Shown: piece by piece, positions 53,721-64,000 of the stretch
How positions within the stretch are numbered: the stretch's first letter is position 1
Layout of the letters: each line of letters starts with the position of its first letter
Source: Gammaproteobacteria bacterium
GTDB taxonomy: Bacteria > Pseudomonadota > Gammaproteobacteria > Pseudomonadales > Azotimanducaceae
Assembly (NCBI GenBank): GCA_027297435.1
Contig: JAPUIA010000115.1
Coordinates: forward strand, 60,433 to 124,432
Reading direction: 5' to 3'
Length of the DNA stretch: 64,000 nucleotides
Made by a program: the position numbers and the translations under genes
The notes under the pieces: model-generated
Seen by the model: only the letters and a program-made list of their open reading frames with translations
Database searches by the model: none
What the model was told of the DNA's origin: nothing

Positions 53721-56249
53721 TCAGAGATACCCTTTCAGTTCATACAACAAGGCCAGCGCCTGCTTCGGCGTGAGCTCATCGGGCTGTATGTCCCCTAGCC
53801 GTTCACGGACTGGGTCGTGGATAGGCGGCGGTTCGCGAGCAAACAGATCTGGCTGCGACGGATGGTTGTGAACCTGCTGCGCTTCCAGTTCCCGCAAGCG
53901 CGCCTGAGCCTGCTGCAGTACGGAATTAGGCACCCCGGCTAGGCGCGCCACTTGTACGCCATAGCTTTGACTGGCCGGGCCCTCTGCGACCTGGTGGAGA
54001 AATACGATCTGTTGCTGATACTCGGTCGCGGTCAGATGCACGTTGGCAGTCGCGTCGAGCTCGTCAGGGAGTGCTGTAAGCTCGAAATAGTGCGTTGCGA
54101 AGAGCGTGAATGCGCGCGTAGTTTCGGCCAGATACTGTGCGGTTGCCCATGCCAAGGCCAGACCGTCGTAGGTGCTGGTACCGCGACCGATTTCATCGAG
54201 CAGCACCAAACTCGACTCGGTAGCGTTGTGCAGAATGTTGGCCGTTTCCGTCATCTCCACCATGAACGTCGACCGACCGCCGGCAAGATCATCGGCTGCA
54301 CCGATGCGGGTAAAGATACGATCCACCGGTCCAAGATTCGCGGCAGCAGCTGGAACGTAACTGCCGGTGTATGCGAGCAAAACGATGATCGCCGCCTGTC
54401 GCATGTAGGTGGATTTACCGCCCATGTTGGGGCCGGTAACGATCAACATGCGCCGGTCGCCGTGCATGATCAGATCGTTGGGAATGAACGGATCGTTGCT
54501 GGCGGCGCGGACCACCGGGTGCCAGCCTTGTTCGATTGCGAGCATGGGTTCCTCGGTGAAGCTTGGGGGAGCCATGCCAAGTGCCAAGGCGCGCTCAGCG
54601 TAGCAGGTCAACACGTCGAGCTCCGCGAGCGCCGCGGCAGCGTGGCGAAGCTCGACGACCCGGCTTGCAAGCTCGTCCAATAATTCGTCATACAGCTGCT
54701 TTTCCAGCTTCAAGGCTCTGGCTTGACCGGTCAACGCTTCGTCTTCGAAGGTTTTCAGCTCTGGGGTGATGTAACGCTCGGCATGCTTCAGTGTCTGGCG
54801 ACGCACATACTCGGCGGGAATTTCTCCGCTCGCCGCACGACTCGTCTCGATGTAATAGCCGTGCACGCGATTGTAGCCGACCTTCAACGTGCTGATGCCG
54901 GTACGCGCCCGTTCCGTTTGTTCGAGATCGGCCAACCACCGGCTGGAGTTTGCGGTGAGGTCGCGCAGATGATCGAGATCTCTGCTGAACGCTGCAGCGA
55001 TCATGCCGCCGTCTCTGATGGTCGCCGGCGGCGACTCGACGATCGCGCGGGTGAGCAATTCGCCGATGTCGGAAAAGTGTGGAAGTTCTTTACCGAGCGA
55101 GGTGAGGTGATGCGACGACGAATCGCCTAGCAGGGCACAGATGGCAGGTAGCTGATCGATTGCGGCTCGCAGTCTCGCGAGATCTCGCGGCGATGCCGAG
55201 TGCAGACCCACACGCGCGACGATGCGTTGCATGTCACCGATCTCCACCAGGCGTTCGCGCAATGGCTCGTGGGCATGTTGCTCCAGACAGGCCGTAACTG
55301 CTCCTTGGCGTTGTTGTACGGCGTGTGCGTCTCTTAAGGGTGCATTCAGCCAGCGTCGCAACAACCGCCCACCCATGGCGGTACGGGTCGTGTTCATCAA
55401 GCCAAACAACGTCAGGTCGGCTGCGCTGCCGCTATCGATTTCCAGGTTGCGGCGGCTGTGTGCGTCCAACTTCAGATAGTCGACGGCCGCTATGGGCGAG
55501 ATGCGATCGATATAGTGCAGCTGTTGGCATTGAGTCGCCTGAGCGTAGCGAAGCACGGCTGCTGCGGGGCCGACGCAAGCGTTGTCTGGTTCGATGTCGA
55601 AGGCAGACAGGTCTTGGGTACCAAAGTGCTGCGTTAGATGCTTGAAGCCGAGGTCGCTATCGAAGGCGAGCCCATCCTGGATGTTGCAATCGATGCCTGC
55701 TAATTCAGGGAGCTCTGTCGGTGTCAGTATCTCGCTTGGCTGAAGATGTGCGATCTCACTCAATAGCGTGCTGGCGTCGGCAACGGTTAGCGTCTGCAAC
55801 TCGCCTCGCGCGAGGCTCAGAAGGGCGATCCCATACTCGCTGCCGTCGCTTGCAAGGCCCATCAAGAGGCTTTCGTCCGTCGAGGCGAGCAGGGCATCGT
55901 CGGTAATGGTTCCTGGGGTCACTATCCGTCGAACCTGTCGCTCGACAGGTCCCTTGCTCGTGGCGGGATCGCCGATTTGCTCGCAAATCGCCACCGAGAT
56001 GCCCAGTCGTACCAGTTTGGCGAGGTAACCGTCCACGGCGTGAAAGGGCACGCCGCACATCGGAATCGGTGCCCCGGCGGATTGCCCGCGAGCCGTCAAC
56101 GTGATGTCCAAGAGCTTGGCGGCGCGTTTGGCGTCATCATAGAAGAGTTCGTAGAAGTCGCCCATTCGGTAGAGCAGCAAATGTTCGGGATGCTGAGCCT
56201 TGATGCCAAGGTACTGCTGCATCATGGGCGTGTGGCTGGCGCGGTTCAT
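53721..56249 (-). CDS. mutS: DNA mismatch repair protein MutS
   Basis: [67 protein letters not shown]. Confidence 0.97.
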   Translation of the reverse strand: MNRASHTPMMQQYLGIKAQHPEHLLLYRMGDFYELFYDDAKRAAKLLDITLTARGQSAGAPIPMCGVPFHAVDGYLAKLVRLGISVAICEQIGDPATSKGPVERQVRRIVTPGTITDDALLASTDESLLMGLASDGSEYGIALLSLARGELQTLTVADASTLLSEIAHLQPSEILTPTELPELAGIDCNIQDGLAFDSDLGFKHLTQHFGTQDLSAFDIEPDNACVGPAAAVLRYAQATQCQQLHYIDRISPIAAVDYLKLDAHSRRNLEIDSGSAADLTLFGLMNTTRTAMGGRLLRRWLNAPLRDAHAVQQRQGAVTACLEQHAHEPLRERLVEIGDMQRIVARVGLHSASPRDLARLRAAIDQLPAICALLGDSSSHHLTSLGKELPHFSDIGELLTRAIVESPPATIRDGGMIAAAFSRDLDHLRDLTANSSRWLADLEQTERARTGISTLKVGYNRVHGYYIETSRAASGEIPAEYVRRQTLKHAERYITPELKTFEDEALTGQARALKLEKQLYDELLDELASRVVELRHAAAALAELDVLTCYAERALALGMAPPSFTEEPMLAIEQGWHPVVRAASNDPFIPNDLIMHGDRRMLIVTGPNMGGKSTYMRQAAIIVLLAYTGSYVPAAAANLGPVDRIFTRIGAADDLAGGRSTFMVEMTETANILHNATESSLVLLDEIGRGTSTYDGLALAWATAQYLAETTRAFTLFATHYFELTALPDELDATANVHLTATEYQQQIVFLHQVAEGPASQSYGVQVARLAGVPNSVLQQAQARLRELEAQQVHNHPSQPDLFAREPPPIHDPVRERLGDIQPDELTPKQALALLYELKGYL

Positions 56250-56338
56250 CGTTGTGAAATTCTCTCTTAAACTCGTAGCTCGATCGAGCATCGATTTGTA
56301 CGCTTGCTCTGGTTTGGGCTTTGGGGTGTTGCCATCAC

Positions 56339-56358
56339 TACTGATTAAATATACAGTA
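56339..56358 (+). promoter_or_regulatory. LexA (SOS) box upstream of recA
   Basis: TACTGATTAAATATACAGTA compared with consensus TACTGTATATATATACAGTA. Confidence 0.8.
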
Positions 56359-56388
56359 GTCCTTCACCATACTAAACGTGGAACACCC

Positions 56389-57510
56389 ATGGTCGAAAGC
56401 ATATCCCCAGACATCGCTGGCAAGAAACCAGGCGCCAATCAAAAAACAGCAGGCAAGCAAGATAAGCGAGACGAGAATAAGCAACGTGCCCTGAGTGCAG
56501 CACTCGCGCAAATCGAGCGGCAGTTCGGCAAGGGTTCCATGATGCGTCTCGGTGACCACGAACTGGTTGCCATACCGGCCATTTCCACCGGCTCGCTCGG
56601 GTTGGACATCGCACTGGGCATCGGTGGTCTGCCGCGCGGCCGTGTCGTCGAGGTTTATGGTCCCGAAGCTTCCGGCAAGACCACGCTGACACTGGAGGTC
56701 ATTGCGCAAGCACAAAAGGCCGGGGGCACCTGTGCGTTCATAGATGCAGAGCACGCTCTCGATCCCATCTATGCCAAAATCCTCGGGGTGGACATCGACA
56801 ACCTGTTGGTTTCACAGCCAGACACTGGCGAACAAGCCCTCGAAATCACCGACATGATCGTGCGCTCTGCCGCGGTCGACGTTGTTGTGATCGATTCCGT
56901 CGCGGCGTTGACGCCCAAAGCCGAAATCGAGGGTGAAATGGGTGATTCCCACATGGGTTTGCAAGCCCGTCTGATGAGCCAGGCGCTGCGCAAAATGACC
57001 GCTTCCATCAAAAACTCCAATACGCTCGTGATCTTCATCAACCAAATTCGCATGAAGATCGGCGTCATGTTCGGGTCACCGGAAACGACCACCGGGGGCA
57101 ATGCGCTCAAGTTTTACTCGTCGGTGCGTCTCGACATTCGTCGCATAGGTGCGGTGAAAGAAGGCGATGAAGTGACGGGCAACGAAACCCGCGTCAAAGT
57201 CGTCAAAAACAAGGTCTCCCCACCGTTCCGGCAGGCCGAGTTTCAGATCTTGTACGGCTCAGGCATTAACCGCACGGGCGAGATTATCGAACTTGGTGTC
57301 CAGCAAGGCATCGTCGAGAAGTCCGGTGCCTGGTATGCTTATAAGAACGATCGCATTGGTCAGGGGCGCAAGAATGCCGCCGACTACCTGGAAGCGAACC
57401 CCGAGATCCGTCAGGACATCGAGGCGCAAATTCGTAGTCAGCTGCTGCCAGAAGCGGGCACCGACGTAGGCGACGTCGTCATCCCCGAACCGGCTCAAGA
57501 TTCGTTGTAA
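56389..57510 (+). CDS. recA: RecA recombinase with Lys-rich N-terminal extension
   Basis: [65 protein letters not shown]. Confidence 0.98.
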   Translation: MVESISPDIAGKKPGANQKTAGKQDKRDENKQRALSAALAQIERQFGKGSMMRLGDHELVAIPAISTGSLGLDIALGIGGLPRGRVVEVYGPEASGKTTLTLEVIAQAQKAGGTCAFIDAEHALDPIYAKILGVDIDNLLVSQPDTGEQALEITDMIVRSAAVDVVVIDSVAALTPKAEIEGEMGDSHMGLQARLMSQALRKMTASIKNSNTLVIFINQIRMKIGVMFGSPETTTGGNALKFYSSVRLDIRRIGAVKEGDEVTGNETRVKVVKNKVSPPFRQAEFQILYGSGINRTGEIIELGVQQGIVEKSGAWYAYKNDRIGQGRKNAADYLEANPEIRQDIEAQIRSQLLPEAGTDVGDVVIPEPAQDSL

Positions 57511-57522
57511 AGGGCTGGGAAC

Positions 57523-57987
57523 GTGGCTGAATTCGCCGACGTTGAAATGCTCGAGGACGACACGTTCAGAAAAACGCTCGACCGGGCAGTCAGGCTGCTC
57601 GGTCAGCGCGAACACGGGCGCATTGAGTTGGAACGCAAGCTGGTTCGAAAGGGTTTTCGCGAAGATGTGGTTCACGCGGTCGTCGATAAGTTGCAAGCGG
57701 ATGACCTGCAGAGCGATGAGCGGTATGCGGCAGCGCTGGTGCGACGTCGTATCGAGCGCGGCTACGGACCCATCTACATTCGCCAAGAGCTACGCCAGCG
57801 CCGGGTAGACGATGAACTCGCCGAAGCCGAGCTTACGCACACCGGTGAGTTTTGGCTCGGCGAAGCGTGTCGCGTATTGCAGAAAAAATTCTCGAATCGC
57901 ACTAACGCGCGGGACGCACAAGGTCGGTTTCTAGCACGACGCGGATTCCCCGCTGATTTGATCTACCGGGCCCTAGGGAAACTCTGA
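57523..57987 (+). CDS. recX: Regulatory protein RecX
   Basis: RAVRLLGQREHGRIELERKLVRKGF; after recA. Confidence 0.92.
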   Translation: MAEFADVEMLEDDTFRKTLDRAVRLLGQREHGRIELERKLVRKGFREDVVHAVVDKLQADDLQSDERYAAALVRRRIERGYGPIYIRQELRQRRVDDELAEAELTHTGEFWLGEACRVLQKKFSNRTNARDAQGRFLARRGFPADLIYRALGKL

Positions 57988-58014
57988 TCGATTACACGTC
58001 ATAGAGCACTGTCA

Positions 58015-58046
58015 CCGCAGGTTCTATATACTTGCGGCCGTTTTTT
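58015..58046 (+). terminator. Intrinsic terminator after recA-recX
   Basis: CCGCAGGT-TCTATAT-ACTTGCGG followed by CCGTTTTTT. Confidence 0.65.
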
Positions 58047-58060
58047 ACTAGCCTAATCGT

Positions 58061-60667
58061 ATGAAAACTGCCGAGGTACGCGAACGCTACCTTGCATTCT
58101 TTGCGGAACGCGAGCATCGGATCGTGCCGTCCAGCACGCTGGTGCCACACGATGATCCGACCCTGCTTTTTACCAACGCAGGTATGAATCAGTTCAAGGA
58201 TGCATTGCGGGGTCGAGAGGACCTCGGTTACAGGCGTGCCACCTCATCGCAGCGGTGCGTGCGGGCGGGTGGCAAACACAACGATCTCGAAAACGTCGGT
58301 CATACCGCTCGGCACCTGACGTTCTTCGAGATGCTTGGCAATTTCAGCTTTGGCGACTACTTCAAGGAAGAAACCATCGGTTGGGCGTGGGAGTTCGTGA
58401 CCGACGTTCTTGGACTGCCGGAAGACCGGCTGTGGGTGACGGTACATCCCACCGACCAAGAATCTCGCGATCTCTGGCAGAAAAAGATTGGTCTTGCCGC
58501 GGCCCGCGTCGTCGATCATGAAGACAATTTTTGGGCCATGGGTGAAACCGGACCCTGCGGACCTTGTACCGAACTGTTTTATGACCACGGTCCTGACGTC
58601 GCCGGTGGTCCGCCTGGATCGGCCGACGAAGACGGCGACCGTTTCATCGAATTTTGGAATTTGGTGTTTCCAACGTTTGACCGCGCGCCGGACGGCGAGC
58701 TGAATCCCTTGCCGCAGCCTGGGGTGGATACGGGTATGGGACTGGAGCGCATGACCACCATCGTACAAGGCGTGCACAGCAATTTTGAAATTGATCTCTT
58801 TTGCAGCCTCATGAATTCGGCGGGTCGGTTTGCCGGTATCAACGAACCACGCGAAATACTTGCCAATCCTTCGTTGCGGATCATTGCCGACCATCTGCGC
58901 TCGAGTGCGTTCCTCATAGCGGACGGCGTGATGCCGGGCAACGAAGATCGAGACTACGTATTGCGGCGGATCATTCGGCGAGCACTACTACAGGGCTACA
59001 AACTCGAGATTCGTGAACCGTTCTTCCACACGCTCGTCGATGATCTGGTCATTGAGATGGGCGAAGCGTTTCCGTTGTTGAAAGATCGGCAGGCTGAGAT
59101 TACGACGGCGTTGCTGAGAGAGGAAGAGCGGTTCAGTGAGACGCTCGACCAGGGCATGCAGTTGCTGGACAAAACCATTGGTGAGATGAAGGGCGATTGC
59201 ATACCGGGTGATGTGATATTCCAACTGTATGATACGTACGGATTCCCGACGGATTTGACGACGGATGTCGCACGCGAACGCGGCCTTGACGTCGACATCG
59301 AAGGTTTTGAAGCTGCCATGGAACGGCAACGCGACCGGGGTCGAGCCTCGACGCGATTCGATTTTACACTGGGCCAACGTATCCATACGGATTCGAAAAT
59401 TGAGTTCGTCGGATACGACTCGACTTCCGATGCAGCAAAAGTGGTTGGCCTGTTCGATATCGACGGTGCAAGCCTTGACCTCGTGCGTCCGGGCGACACT
59501 GCCGTCGTGGTTTTGGATCGAACGCCGTTTTACGCCGAATCCGGTGGCCAGGTGGGCGACAATGGTGTGCTGACGAGCGCCGAAGTGCAGTTCGCGGTCG
59601 ATGACACCCAGGCCTCTGGTGATCAACATCTCCACGTTGGTGTGCTCAACGAGGGCGAGCTGAAGGTAGGCGCTGAACTGACTGCCTCGGTTGATGCCGG
59701 GCGACGCCAGAAAATTCGCCTCAATCACTCTGCTACGCATCTGTTGCATGCGGCGTTGCGCGGGGTTCTGGGTGCTCACGTTCAACAACGAGGCTCTTTG
59801 GTGGACCCGGAAAGGTTGCGCTTCGACTTCTCGCATCCGCGGCCGGTCGCTAAGGAAGAAATCGCTCAGATAGAGAAGTTGATCAACCAACAGATACAGC
59901 GCAACAGCGACGTGGTCGTCGACCGTTTGAGTTACGACGAAGCGATAGCCAAAGGTGCTATCGCACTCTTTGGCGAGAAGTACGGGGACGAGGTGCGAGT
60001 GCTGTCCATGGGAGGCGATTACTCCGTGGAGCTCTGCGGTGGTACCCACGTCACCCGTACGGGAGATATTGGGTTTTGCAGAATCACCAGCGAAACCGGC
60101 ATTGCTGCTGGCGTACGGCGAATCGAAGCGGTGACTGGAGAGCGTGCGTTAGCGCGCGTGGATCAGACCGAGCAAATCATCGATGCACTCAGCACGACGC
60201 TGAAAAGCACGCCGCACGACCTGGTCGGTCGTGTCGCCACGCTGGTCGCCGAGAATCGGCATTTGGAAAAACAGGTTGCTCAACTAACTCAACGGTTGGC
60301 CTCCGGCGAGGGGATCGACTTGGCGGGATCCGCTCGGGATGTGAACGGTATTCAGGTGGTTGCGGCGGAAGTAGAGGGAGATGCGAAGGCAATGATGCAG
60401 ACGCTCGACATGCTGAGATCCAAATTGGGCACAGCGGTCATCGTTCTGGGACAAGTTACAGGTGGCAAGGTCAATTTAGTTGTGGGCGTCTCGGAAGACC
60501 TTACTGACAGGCTATCGGCTCCGGAACTCGTCAACGATGTTGGTTCGATCGTCGGCGCTAAAGGTGGCGGCCAACCCGGCATGGCGCGGGCGGGCGGTGG
60601 TAACCATCCGCAAAAACTATCGGAAGCGCTCGAGCGTGTTGCAGGCTGGGTCGCGGAGCGTGCTTGA
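58061..60667 (+). CDS. alaS: Alanyl-tRNA synthetase
   Basis: FTNAGMNQFKDALRG, GETGPCGPCTELFYD, CGGTHVTRTGDIG. Confidence 0.98.
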   Translation: MKTAEVRERYLAFFAEREHRIVPSSTLVPHDDPTLLFTNAGMNQFKDALRGREDLGYRRATSSQRCVRAGGKHNDLENVGHTARHLTFFEMLGNFSFGDYFKEETIGWAWEFVTDVLGLPEDRLWVTVHPTDQESRDLWQKKIGLAAARVVDHEDNFWAMGETGPCGPCTELFYDHGPDVAGGPPGSADEDGDRFIEFWNLVFPTFDRAPDGELNPLPQPGVDTGMGLERMTTIVQGVHSNFEIDLFCSLMNSAGRFAGINEPREILANPSLRIIADHLRSSAFLIADGVMPGNEDRDYVLRRIIRRALLQGYKLEIREPFFHTLVDDLVIEMGEAFPLLKDRQAEITTALLREEERFSETLDQGMQLLDKTIGEMKGDCIPGDVIFQLYDTYGFPTDLTTDVARERGLDVDIEGFEAAMERQRDRGRASTRFDFTLGQRIHTDSKIEFVGYDSTSDAAKVVGLFDIDGASLDLVRPGDTAVVVLDRTPFYAESGGQVGDNGVLTSAEVQFAVDDTQASGDQHLHVGVLNEGELKVGAELTASVDAGRRQKIRLNHSATHLLHAALRGVLGAHVQQRGSLVDPERLRFDFSHPRPVAKEEIAQIEKLINQQIQRNSDVVVDRLSYDEAIAKGAIALFGEKYGDEVRVLSMGGDYSVELCGGTHVTRTGDIGFCRITSETGIAAGVRRIEAVTGERALARVDQTEQIIDALSTTLKSTPHDLVGRVATLVAENRHLEKQVAQLTQRLASGEGIDLAGSARDVNGIQVVAAEVEGDAKAMMQTLDMLRSKLGTAVIVLGQVTGGKVNLVVGVSEDLTDRLSAPELVNDVGSIVGAKGGGQPGMARAGGGNHPQKLSEALERVAGWVAERA

Positions 60668-60669
60668 GG

Positions 60670-61905
60670 ATGGCACTCATCGTTCAAAAATATGGCGGTA
60701 CGAGTGTTGGGAGCACCGAACGCATCCTGGCGATCGCCGAACGAATAGTTCGTTGTCGAAACGAAGGAAATCAAGTCATTGTGGTTGTTTCGGCCATGGG
60801 CGGCGAGACCAACCGGCTCGCAGGCTTGGGTAACGAGATTTCGGCGAATCCGGCTGCGCGCGAAATGGATGTGCTGTTGGCGTCGGGCGAACAAGTATCG
60901 GTCGCCTTGCTCAGCATGGCCCTTGCGGATCTTGGCTGCCCGGGACGTTCGTTTTTGGCCAACCAGATTCGTATCTTTACGGATGGCAACCACCAACGGG
61001 CGCGTATTCAGAACATCGAAACGGAAGCCTTAGACGCAGCGGTCGCAGAAGGTGTTGTGCCGGTGATCGCCGGATTCCAGGGAACGGATTCAACGGGTAG
61101 CCTCACCACGCTCGGACGCGGCGGTTCCGATACGACGGCTGTGGCCATAGCGGTGGCGATGAAAGCCGACGAGTGTCAAATTTGCACGGATGTCGATGGG
61201 GTCTACAGTGCTGATCCGCGAATCGTCGAAGACGCCAAACGGCTGTCGAGTGTCACGTTCGAAGAGATGCTGGAACTTGCAAGTCTCGGATCGAAAATAT
61301 TGCACCCCCGATCCGTCGAGTTCGCGGGCAAATACAATGTAGCGCTACGCGTGTTGTCCAGTTTCGAGGATGGCCCCGGCACGCTAATTACTACGGAGAC
61401 GCCAACCATGGAGCAACCGATCGTATCAGGCATCGCCTACGCTCGCGACGAAGCGAAGATTACGATGTCCGGCGTACCCGATATTCCGGGCGTTGCCTCC
61501 AAAATACTCGGGCCAGTGGGCCGCACGGCGACCGAAGTCGATATGATCGTGCAGAACACGGGCGCTGATGGGTTGACGGACTTTACCTTTACGGTAAAGC
61601 GACAAGACTTCGAGAGTACCCTCAAACTCCTGGAACCGGTGCGGCAATCTCTTGGGGCTCGCGAGCTCAGCGGTGACAATAAGATTGCGAAAGTATCGGT
61701 GGTCGGTGTCGGTATGCGTTCACACGCGGGCGTGGCAACTCGGTTATTTGACGCGTTAGCTGACGAAAACATCAATATCCAGATGATTTCGACCTCGGAA
61801 ATAAGGATTTCTGTTGTTGTCGCGGAGCGCTACTTGGAACTGGCGGTGAGAGCCATTCATGACGAATTTGATCTCGCGAGTTCGGGAACGCAACCCGACA
61901 CATAG
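60670..61905 (+). CDS. lysC: Aspartate kinase
   Basis: MALIVQKYGGTSVGSTERI; GRGGSDTTAVAIA; tandem ACT domains. Confidence 0.97.
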   Translation: MALIVQKYGGTSVGSTERILAIAERIVRCRNEGNQVIVVVSAMGGETNRLAGLGNEISANPAAREMDVLLASGEQVSVALLSMALADLGCPGRSFLANQIRIFTDGNHQRARIQNIETEALDAAVAEGVVPVIAGFQGTDSTGSLTTLGRGGSDTTAVAIAVAMKADECQICTDVDGVYSADPRIVEDAKRLSSVTFEEMLELASLGSKILHPRSVEFAGKYNVALRVLSSFEDGPGTLITTETPTMEQPIVSGIAYARDEAKITMSGVPDIPGVASKILGPVGRTATEVDMIVQNTGADGLTDFTFTVKRQDFESTLKLLEPVRQSLGARELSGDNKIAKVSVVGVGMRSHAGVATRLFDALADENINIQMISTSEIRISVVVAERYLELAVRAIHDEFDLASSGTQPDT

Positions 61906-62029
61906 TCGCGCTTGCTAATCTTGCCGAGACCATTAGTCTTGTAGCTTGAGCATTCCGAAAATAGGGAAGCTTGTTGGCGTAGGCCGGCATTCGAATCGTG
62001 CACGGACAGCGATACAGGGGGGTGACGGT

Positions 62030-62221
62030 ATGCTGATTCTGACCCGACGAGTCGGGGAAACCTTGATGATTGGGGACGACATCACCGTCACGGTGCTGGG
62101 CGTGAAAGGCAACCAAGTGCGGGTTGGCGTCAACGCGCCGAAAGAGGTTGCCGTGCATCGAGAGGAGATCTACGAGCGAATTCAAAGAGAACACGGTAAT
62201 CTGGCGAAAGCGGTCGAATAA
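62030..62221 (+). CDS. csrA: Carbon storage regulator CsrA
   Basis: [52 protein letters not shown]. Confidence 0.98.
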   Translation: MLILTRRVGETLMIGDDITVTVLGVKGNQVRVGVNAPKEVAVHREEIYERIQREHGNLAKAVE

Positions 62222-62250
62222 AGGTCGTTTGAGTAACGGAATTTCACAAG

Positions 62251-62278
62251 AAACGGGGCCTTGAGGCCCCGTTTTTTT
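62251..62278 (+). terminator. Intrinsic terminator after csrA
   Basis: ACGGGGCC-TTGA-GGCCCCGT followed by T-run. Confidence 0.92.
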
Positions 62279-62367
62279 ATATCCCATGTTGTTCGGATTT
62301 AGCTTGACGTTCTCCTGGTCGCCTCGAACCAGTAGACTAATCTGGCCAAAAGATAAGGGGCAGATAG

Positions 62368-63138
62368 ATGTCGGAAAGCTACGTTACCGTACAACGCGAT
62401 GGGCCCGTCGCCGTGGTGGCCTTCGACCGCAAGCGCAACCTCAATGCGTTCGATGGCCAACTCATCCTCGAACTCACTGACGTAGCAAGGTCGTTTCATG
62501 ATGATCTGGAAACTCGAGCGGTCGTACTCACCGGCAGCAAAGACTATTTCTCGGCCGGCGCCGATCTGGAAGACCTCGCGTCGCGCGACGACCCAGAGGT
62601 CTCAGAACTGCAAAAACGCCACACTTTTTTCCGCGGAGTGCGCCTGTGCGAAGCCTGGGAAGCAATGCCGCAGATCACCATTGCAGCCATGGAACGCCTC
62701 GCGGTTGGCGCCGGCGTCGCGCTGCCGCTCGCCTGCGACTGGCGGGTGATGGGTGAAAGCTGCTTCCTTTATGTGCCTGAAGTCAAAATCGGTCTGAACC
62801 TTCAATGGGGTGCTTTGCCCCGCCTGGTCAATCTGGTCGGTCCGGCACGCGCCAAGCGGATCTGCATTCTGTGCGAAAAGATGGATGCACAAACGGCGCT
62901 AGACTGGGGGCTGATCGAAGAGATCGCTGCCGATGGGCAGGCGGCCGCCAAGGCGATGGAACTCGCCCGGGCCGCCGCCGAAATGCCACCAATTGCAACG
63001 CGCATGATCAAAGAAGCGGTTAATGTCACGGCCGGCGCACTGAACCGTACGGCAAGTCACGCAGACGCCGATCAGAGTCAGTTGACAGCGGCATCTGCAG
63101 ACGCTCGAAATGCACGGGATCGATTCAACAAAAAATAG
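62368..63138 (+). CDS. Enoyl-CoA hydratase/isomerase (crotonase) family protein
   Basis: ERLAVGAGVALPLACDWRVMGESCFLYVPEVKIGLNLQWGALPRLVNLVGPARAKRI. Confidence 0.9.
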   Translation: MSESYVTVQRDGPVAVVAFDRKRNLNAFDGQLILELTDVARSFHDDLETRAVVLTGSKDYFSAGADLEDLASRDDPEVSELQKRHTFFRGVRLCEAWEAMPQITIAAMERLAVGAGVALPLACDWRVMGESCFLYVPEVKIGLNLQWGALPRLVNLVGPARAKRICILCEKMDAQTALDWGLIEEIAADGQAAAKAMELARAAAEMPPIATRMIKEAVNVTAGALNRTASHADADQSQLTAASADARNARDRFNKK

Positions 63139-63183
63139 CGCTGGGCAATCCGCCTTACCGCTGGTCCATCCCTTACCCAAACC

Positions 63184-63207
63184 AAAAAGGGCCTTGTGCC
63201 CCTTTTT
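63184..63207 (+). terminator. Terminator-like hairpin after crotonase gene
   Basis: AAAAAGGG-CCTTGTGC-CCCTTTTT. Confidence 0.7.
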
Positions 63208-63211
63208 AGTT

Positions 63212-63225
63212 TGGCGGAGAGGGAG
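63212..63225. other. Candidate integration att-site remnant (tRNA-Ser 3'-end-like, minus orientation)
   Basis: TGGCGGAGAGGGAG is the complement of CTCCCTCTCCGCCA, resembling the 3' end of bacterial tRNA-Ser; sits directly before an integrase gene. Confidence 0.35.
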
Positions 63226-63366
63226 TCCGCCCAAAACCGGTCCGATACTGTCCGAGAGAGTCTAACACCTTACTCTAGGACCCCGTAAGCATTGGACTTA
63301 CGGTCTATACACGCCCGAGCGCGTCCACTACAATCCAGACTCCACTGGTGGGTACAGAGGTGGATC

Positions 63367-64000
63367 ATGGTCACCACGCGCCACACAGGCATGACGGTGC
63401 GTAACCTGCTGAGCGCCACGAAACTGAAGGCAAAAAAGCCGGGCATGCACGCCGATGGCGGCAACCTCTACTTGCAAGTCAAAGCGCAATCGTCTGGGAA
63501 CATGAGCCGTAGTTGGGTATTTCGCTACATGGCCGCCGATGCCAGGCGCCGAGAGTTGGGACTCGGACCGTTGGTAGATGTCAGTCTGGCGAACGCCAGG
63601 ACCAGGGCAGGACAGTACCGAGCTATGCTGCGCGATGGCATCGATCCCCTGCAGGAACGTAGCAGACGACGCCAGGAAATGGCACTCGCCGCTTCCCGAG
63701 CGATCGCCTTCAAGGATTGCTGTGCTGACTACATCGAGGCTCACGCACCCTCATGGCGGAACAGCAAACACAGGTCGCAGTGGGAAAACACCCTCAGCAC
63801 GTATGCCTATCCCATCATGGGCAGTCTGCTGGTGAGCGACATCGGCACCGAGCACGTCGAAGCGGTGCTGCGCCCCATCTGGAACACCAAGCGTGAAACT
63901 GCACGGAGACTCCGAGCACGAATCGAACGGGTGCTGTCCTGGGCTACGGTCCGCAAGTACCGCCAGGGAGACAACCCGGCACGCTGGGATGGCAACCTGA
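63367..64000 (+). CDS. P4-type tyrosine integrase, N-terminal part (truncated by window end)
   Basis: Open frame ATG..window end: LLSATKLKAKKPGMHADGGNLYLQVKAQ (DUF4102-like N-terminus), RRRELGLGPLVDVSLANARTRAGQYRAMLRDGIDPLQER, WENTLSTYAYPIMGSLLVSDI. Confidence 0.88.
   Translation, partial: MVTTRHTGMTVRNLLSATKLKAKKPGMHADGGNLYLQVKAQSSGNMSRSWVFRYMAADARRRELGLGPLVDVSLANARTRAGQYRAMLRDGIDPLQERSRRRQEMALAASRAIAFKDCCADYIEAHAPSWRNSKHRSQWENTLSTYAYPIMGSLLVSDIGTEHVEAVLRPIWNTKRETARRLRARIERVLSWATVRKYRQGDNPARWDGNL

Noticed and set aside
63284-63306. CCGTAAG-CATTGGA-CTTACGG as a tRNA anticodon arm
   Set aside because: Loop lacks U33 on either strand and no acceptor, D or T arms are present.

Overview
The window is a dense, mostly conserved housekeeping segment of a gammaproteobacterial-type chromosome, read from the supplied translations and intergenic DNA. 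Order: rseB(3' end)-rseC-like-degP/mucD-lepA-lepB-DUF4845-rnc-era-recO-rlmD-relA-adk; a lysine-rich H1-like gene; moeA<>tsaB-rsmJ; minus-strand map-glnD-dapC-dapD-dapE-gspN-gspC-gspD-plsB; rpsB-tsf-pyrH-frr-uppS-cdsA-rseP-bamA-skp-lpxD-fabZ-lpxA-lpxB-rnhB-dnaE-tilS-pyrG-kdsA-eno-ftsB-truD-pcm-DUF368-nlpD-like; fdxA and mutS (minus); recA-recX-alaS-lysC-csrA; a crotonase; and the start of an integrative element (tyrosine integrase cut by the window end). Main points for a second look: (1) eno has an in-frame TAA at a normally Tyr position, with the rest of the enolase intact in the same frame. (2) dxr, ispD, ispF and pdxJ, all tied to DXP/MEP metabolism, are missing from the junctions where they usually sit in gammaproteobacteria. 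This suggests, but does not prove, a switch of isoprenoid/PLP route. (3) A modular multi-hairpin repeat occurs in kdsA-eno and at the 5' end of gspD, with compensatory stem changes; it is a candidate undescribed repeat or structured RNA. (4) A 60-bp near-perfect palindrome overlaps the frr stop codon. (5) Ribosomal protein S2 has a long Ala/Lys/Glu/Pro repeat tail, and there is a separate H1-like KRKAAPKRKKKA-repeat protein. No tRNA, rRNA or CRISPR array was recognised. All family calls are by eye; no searches were run.
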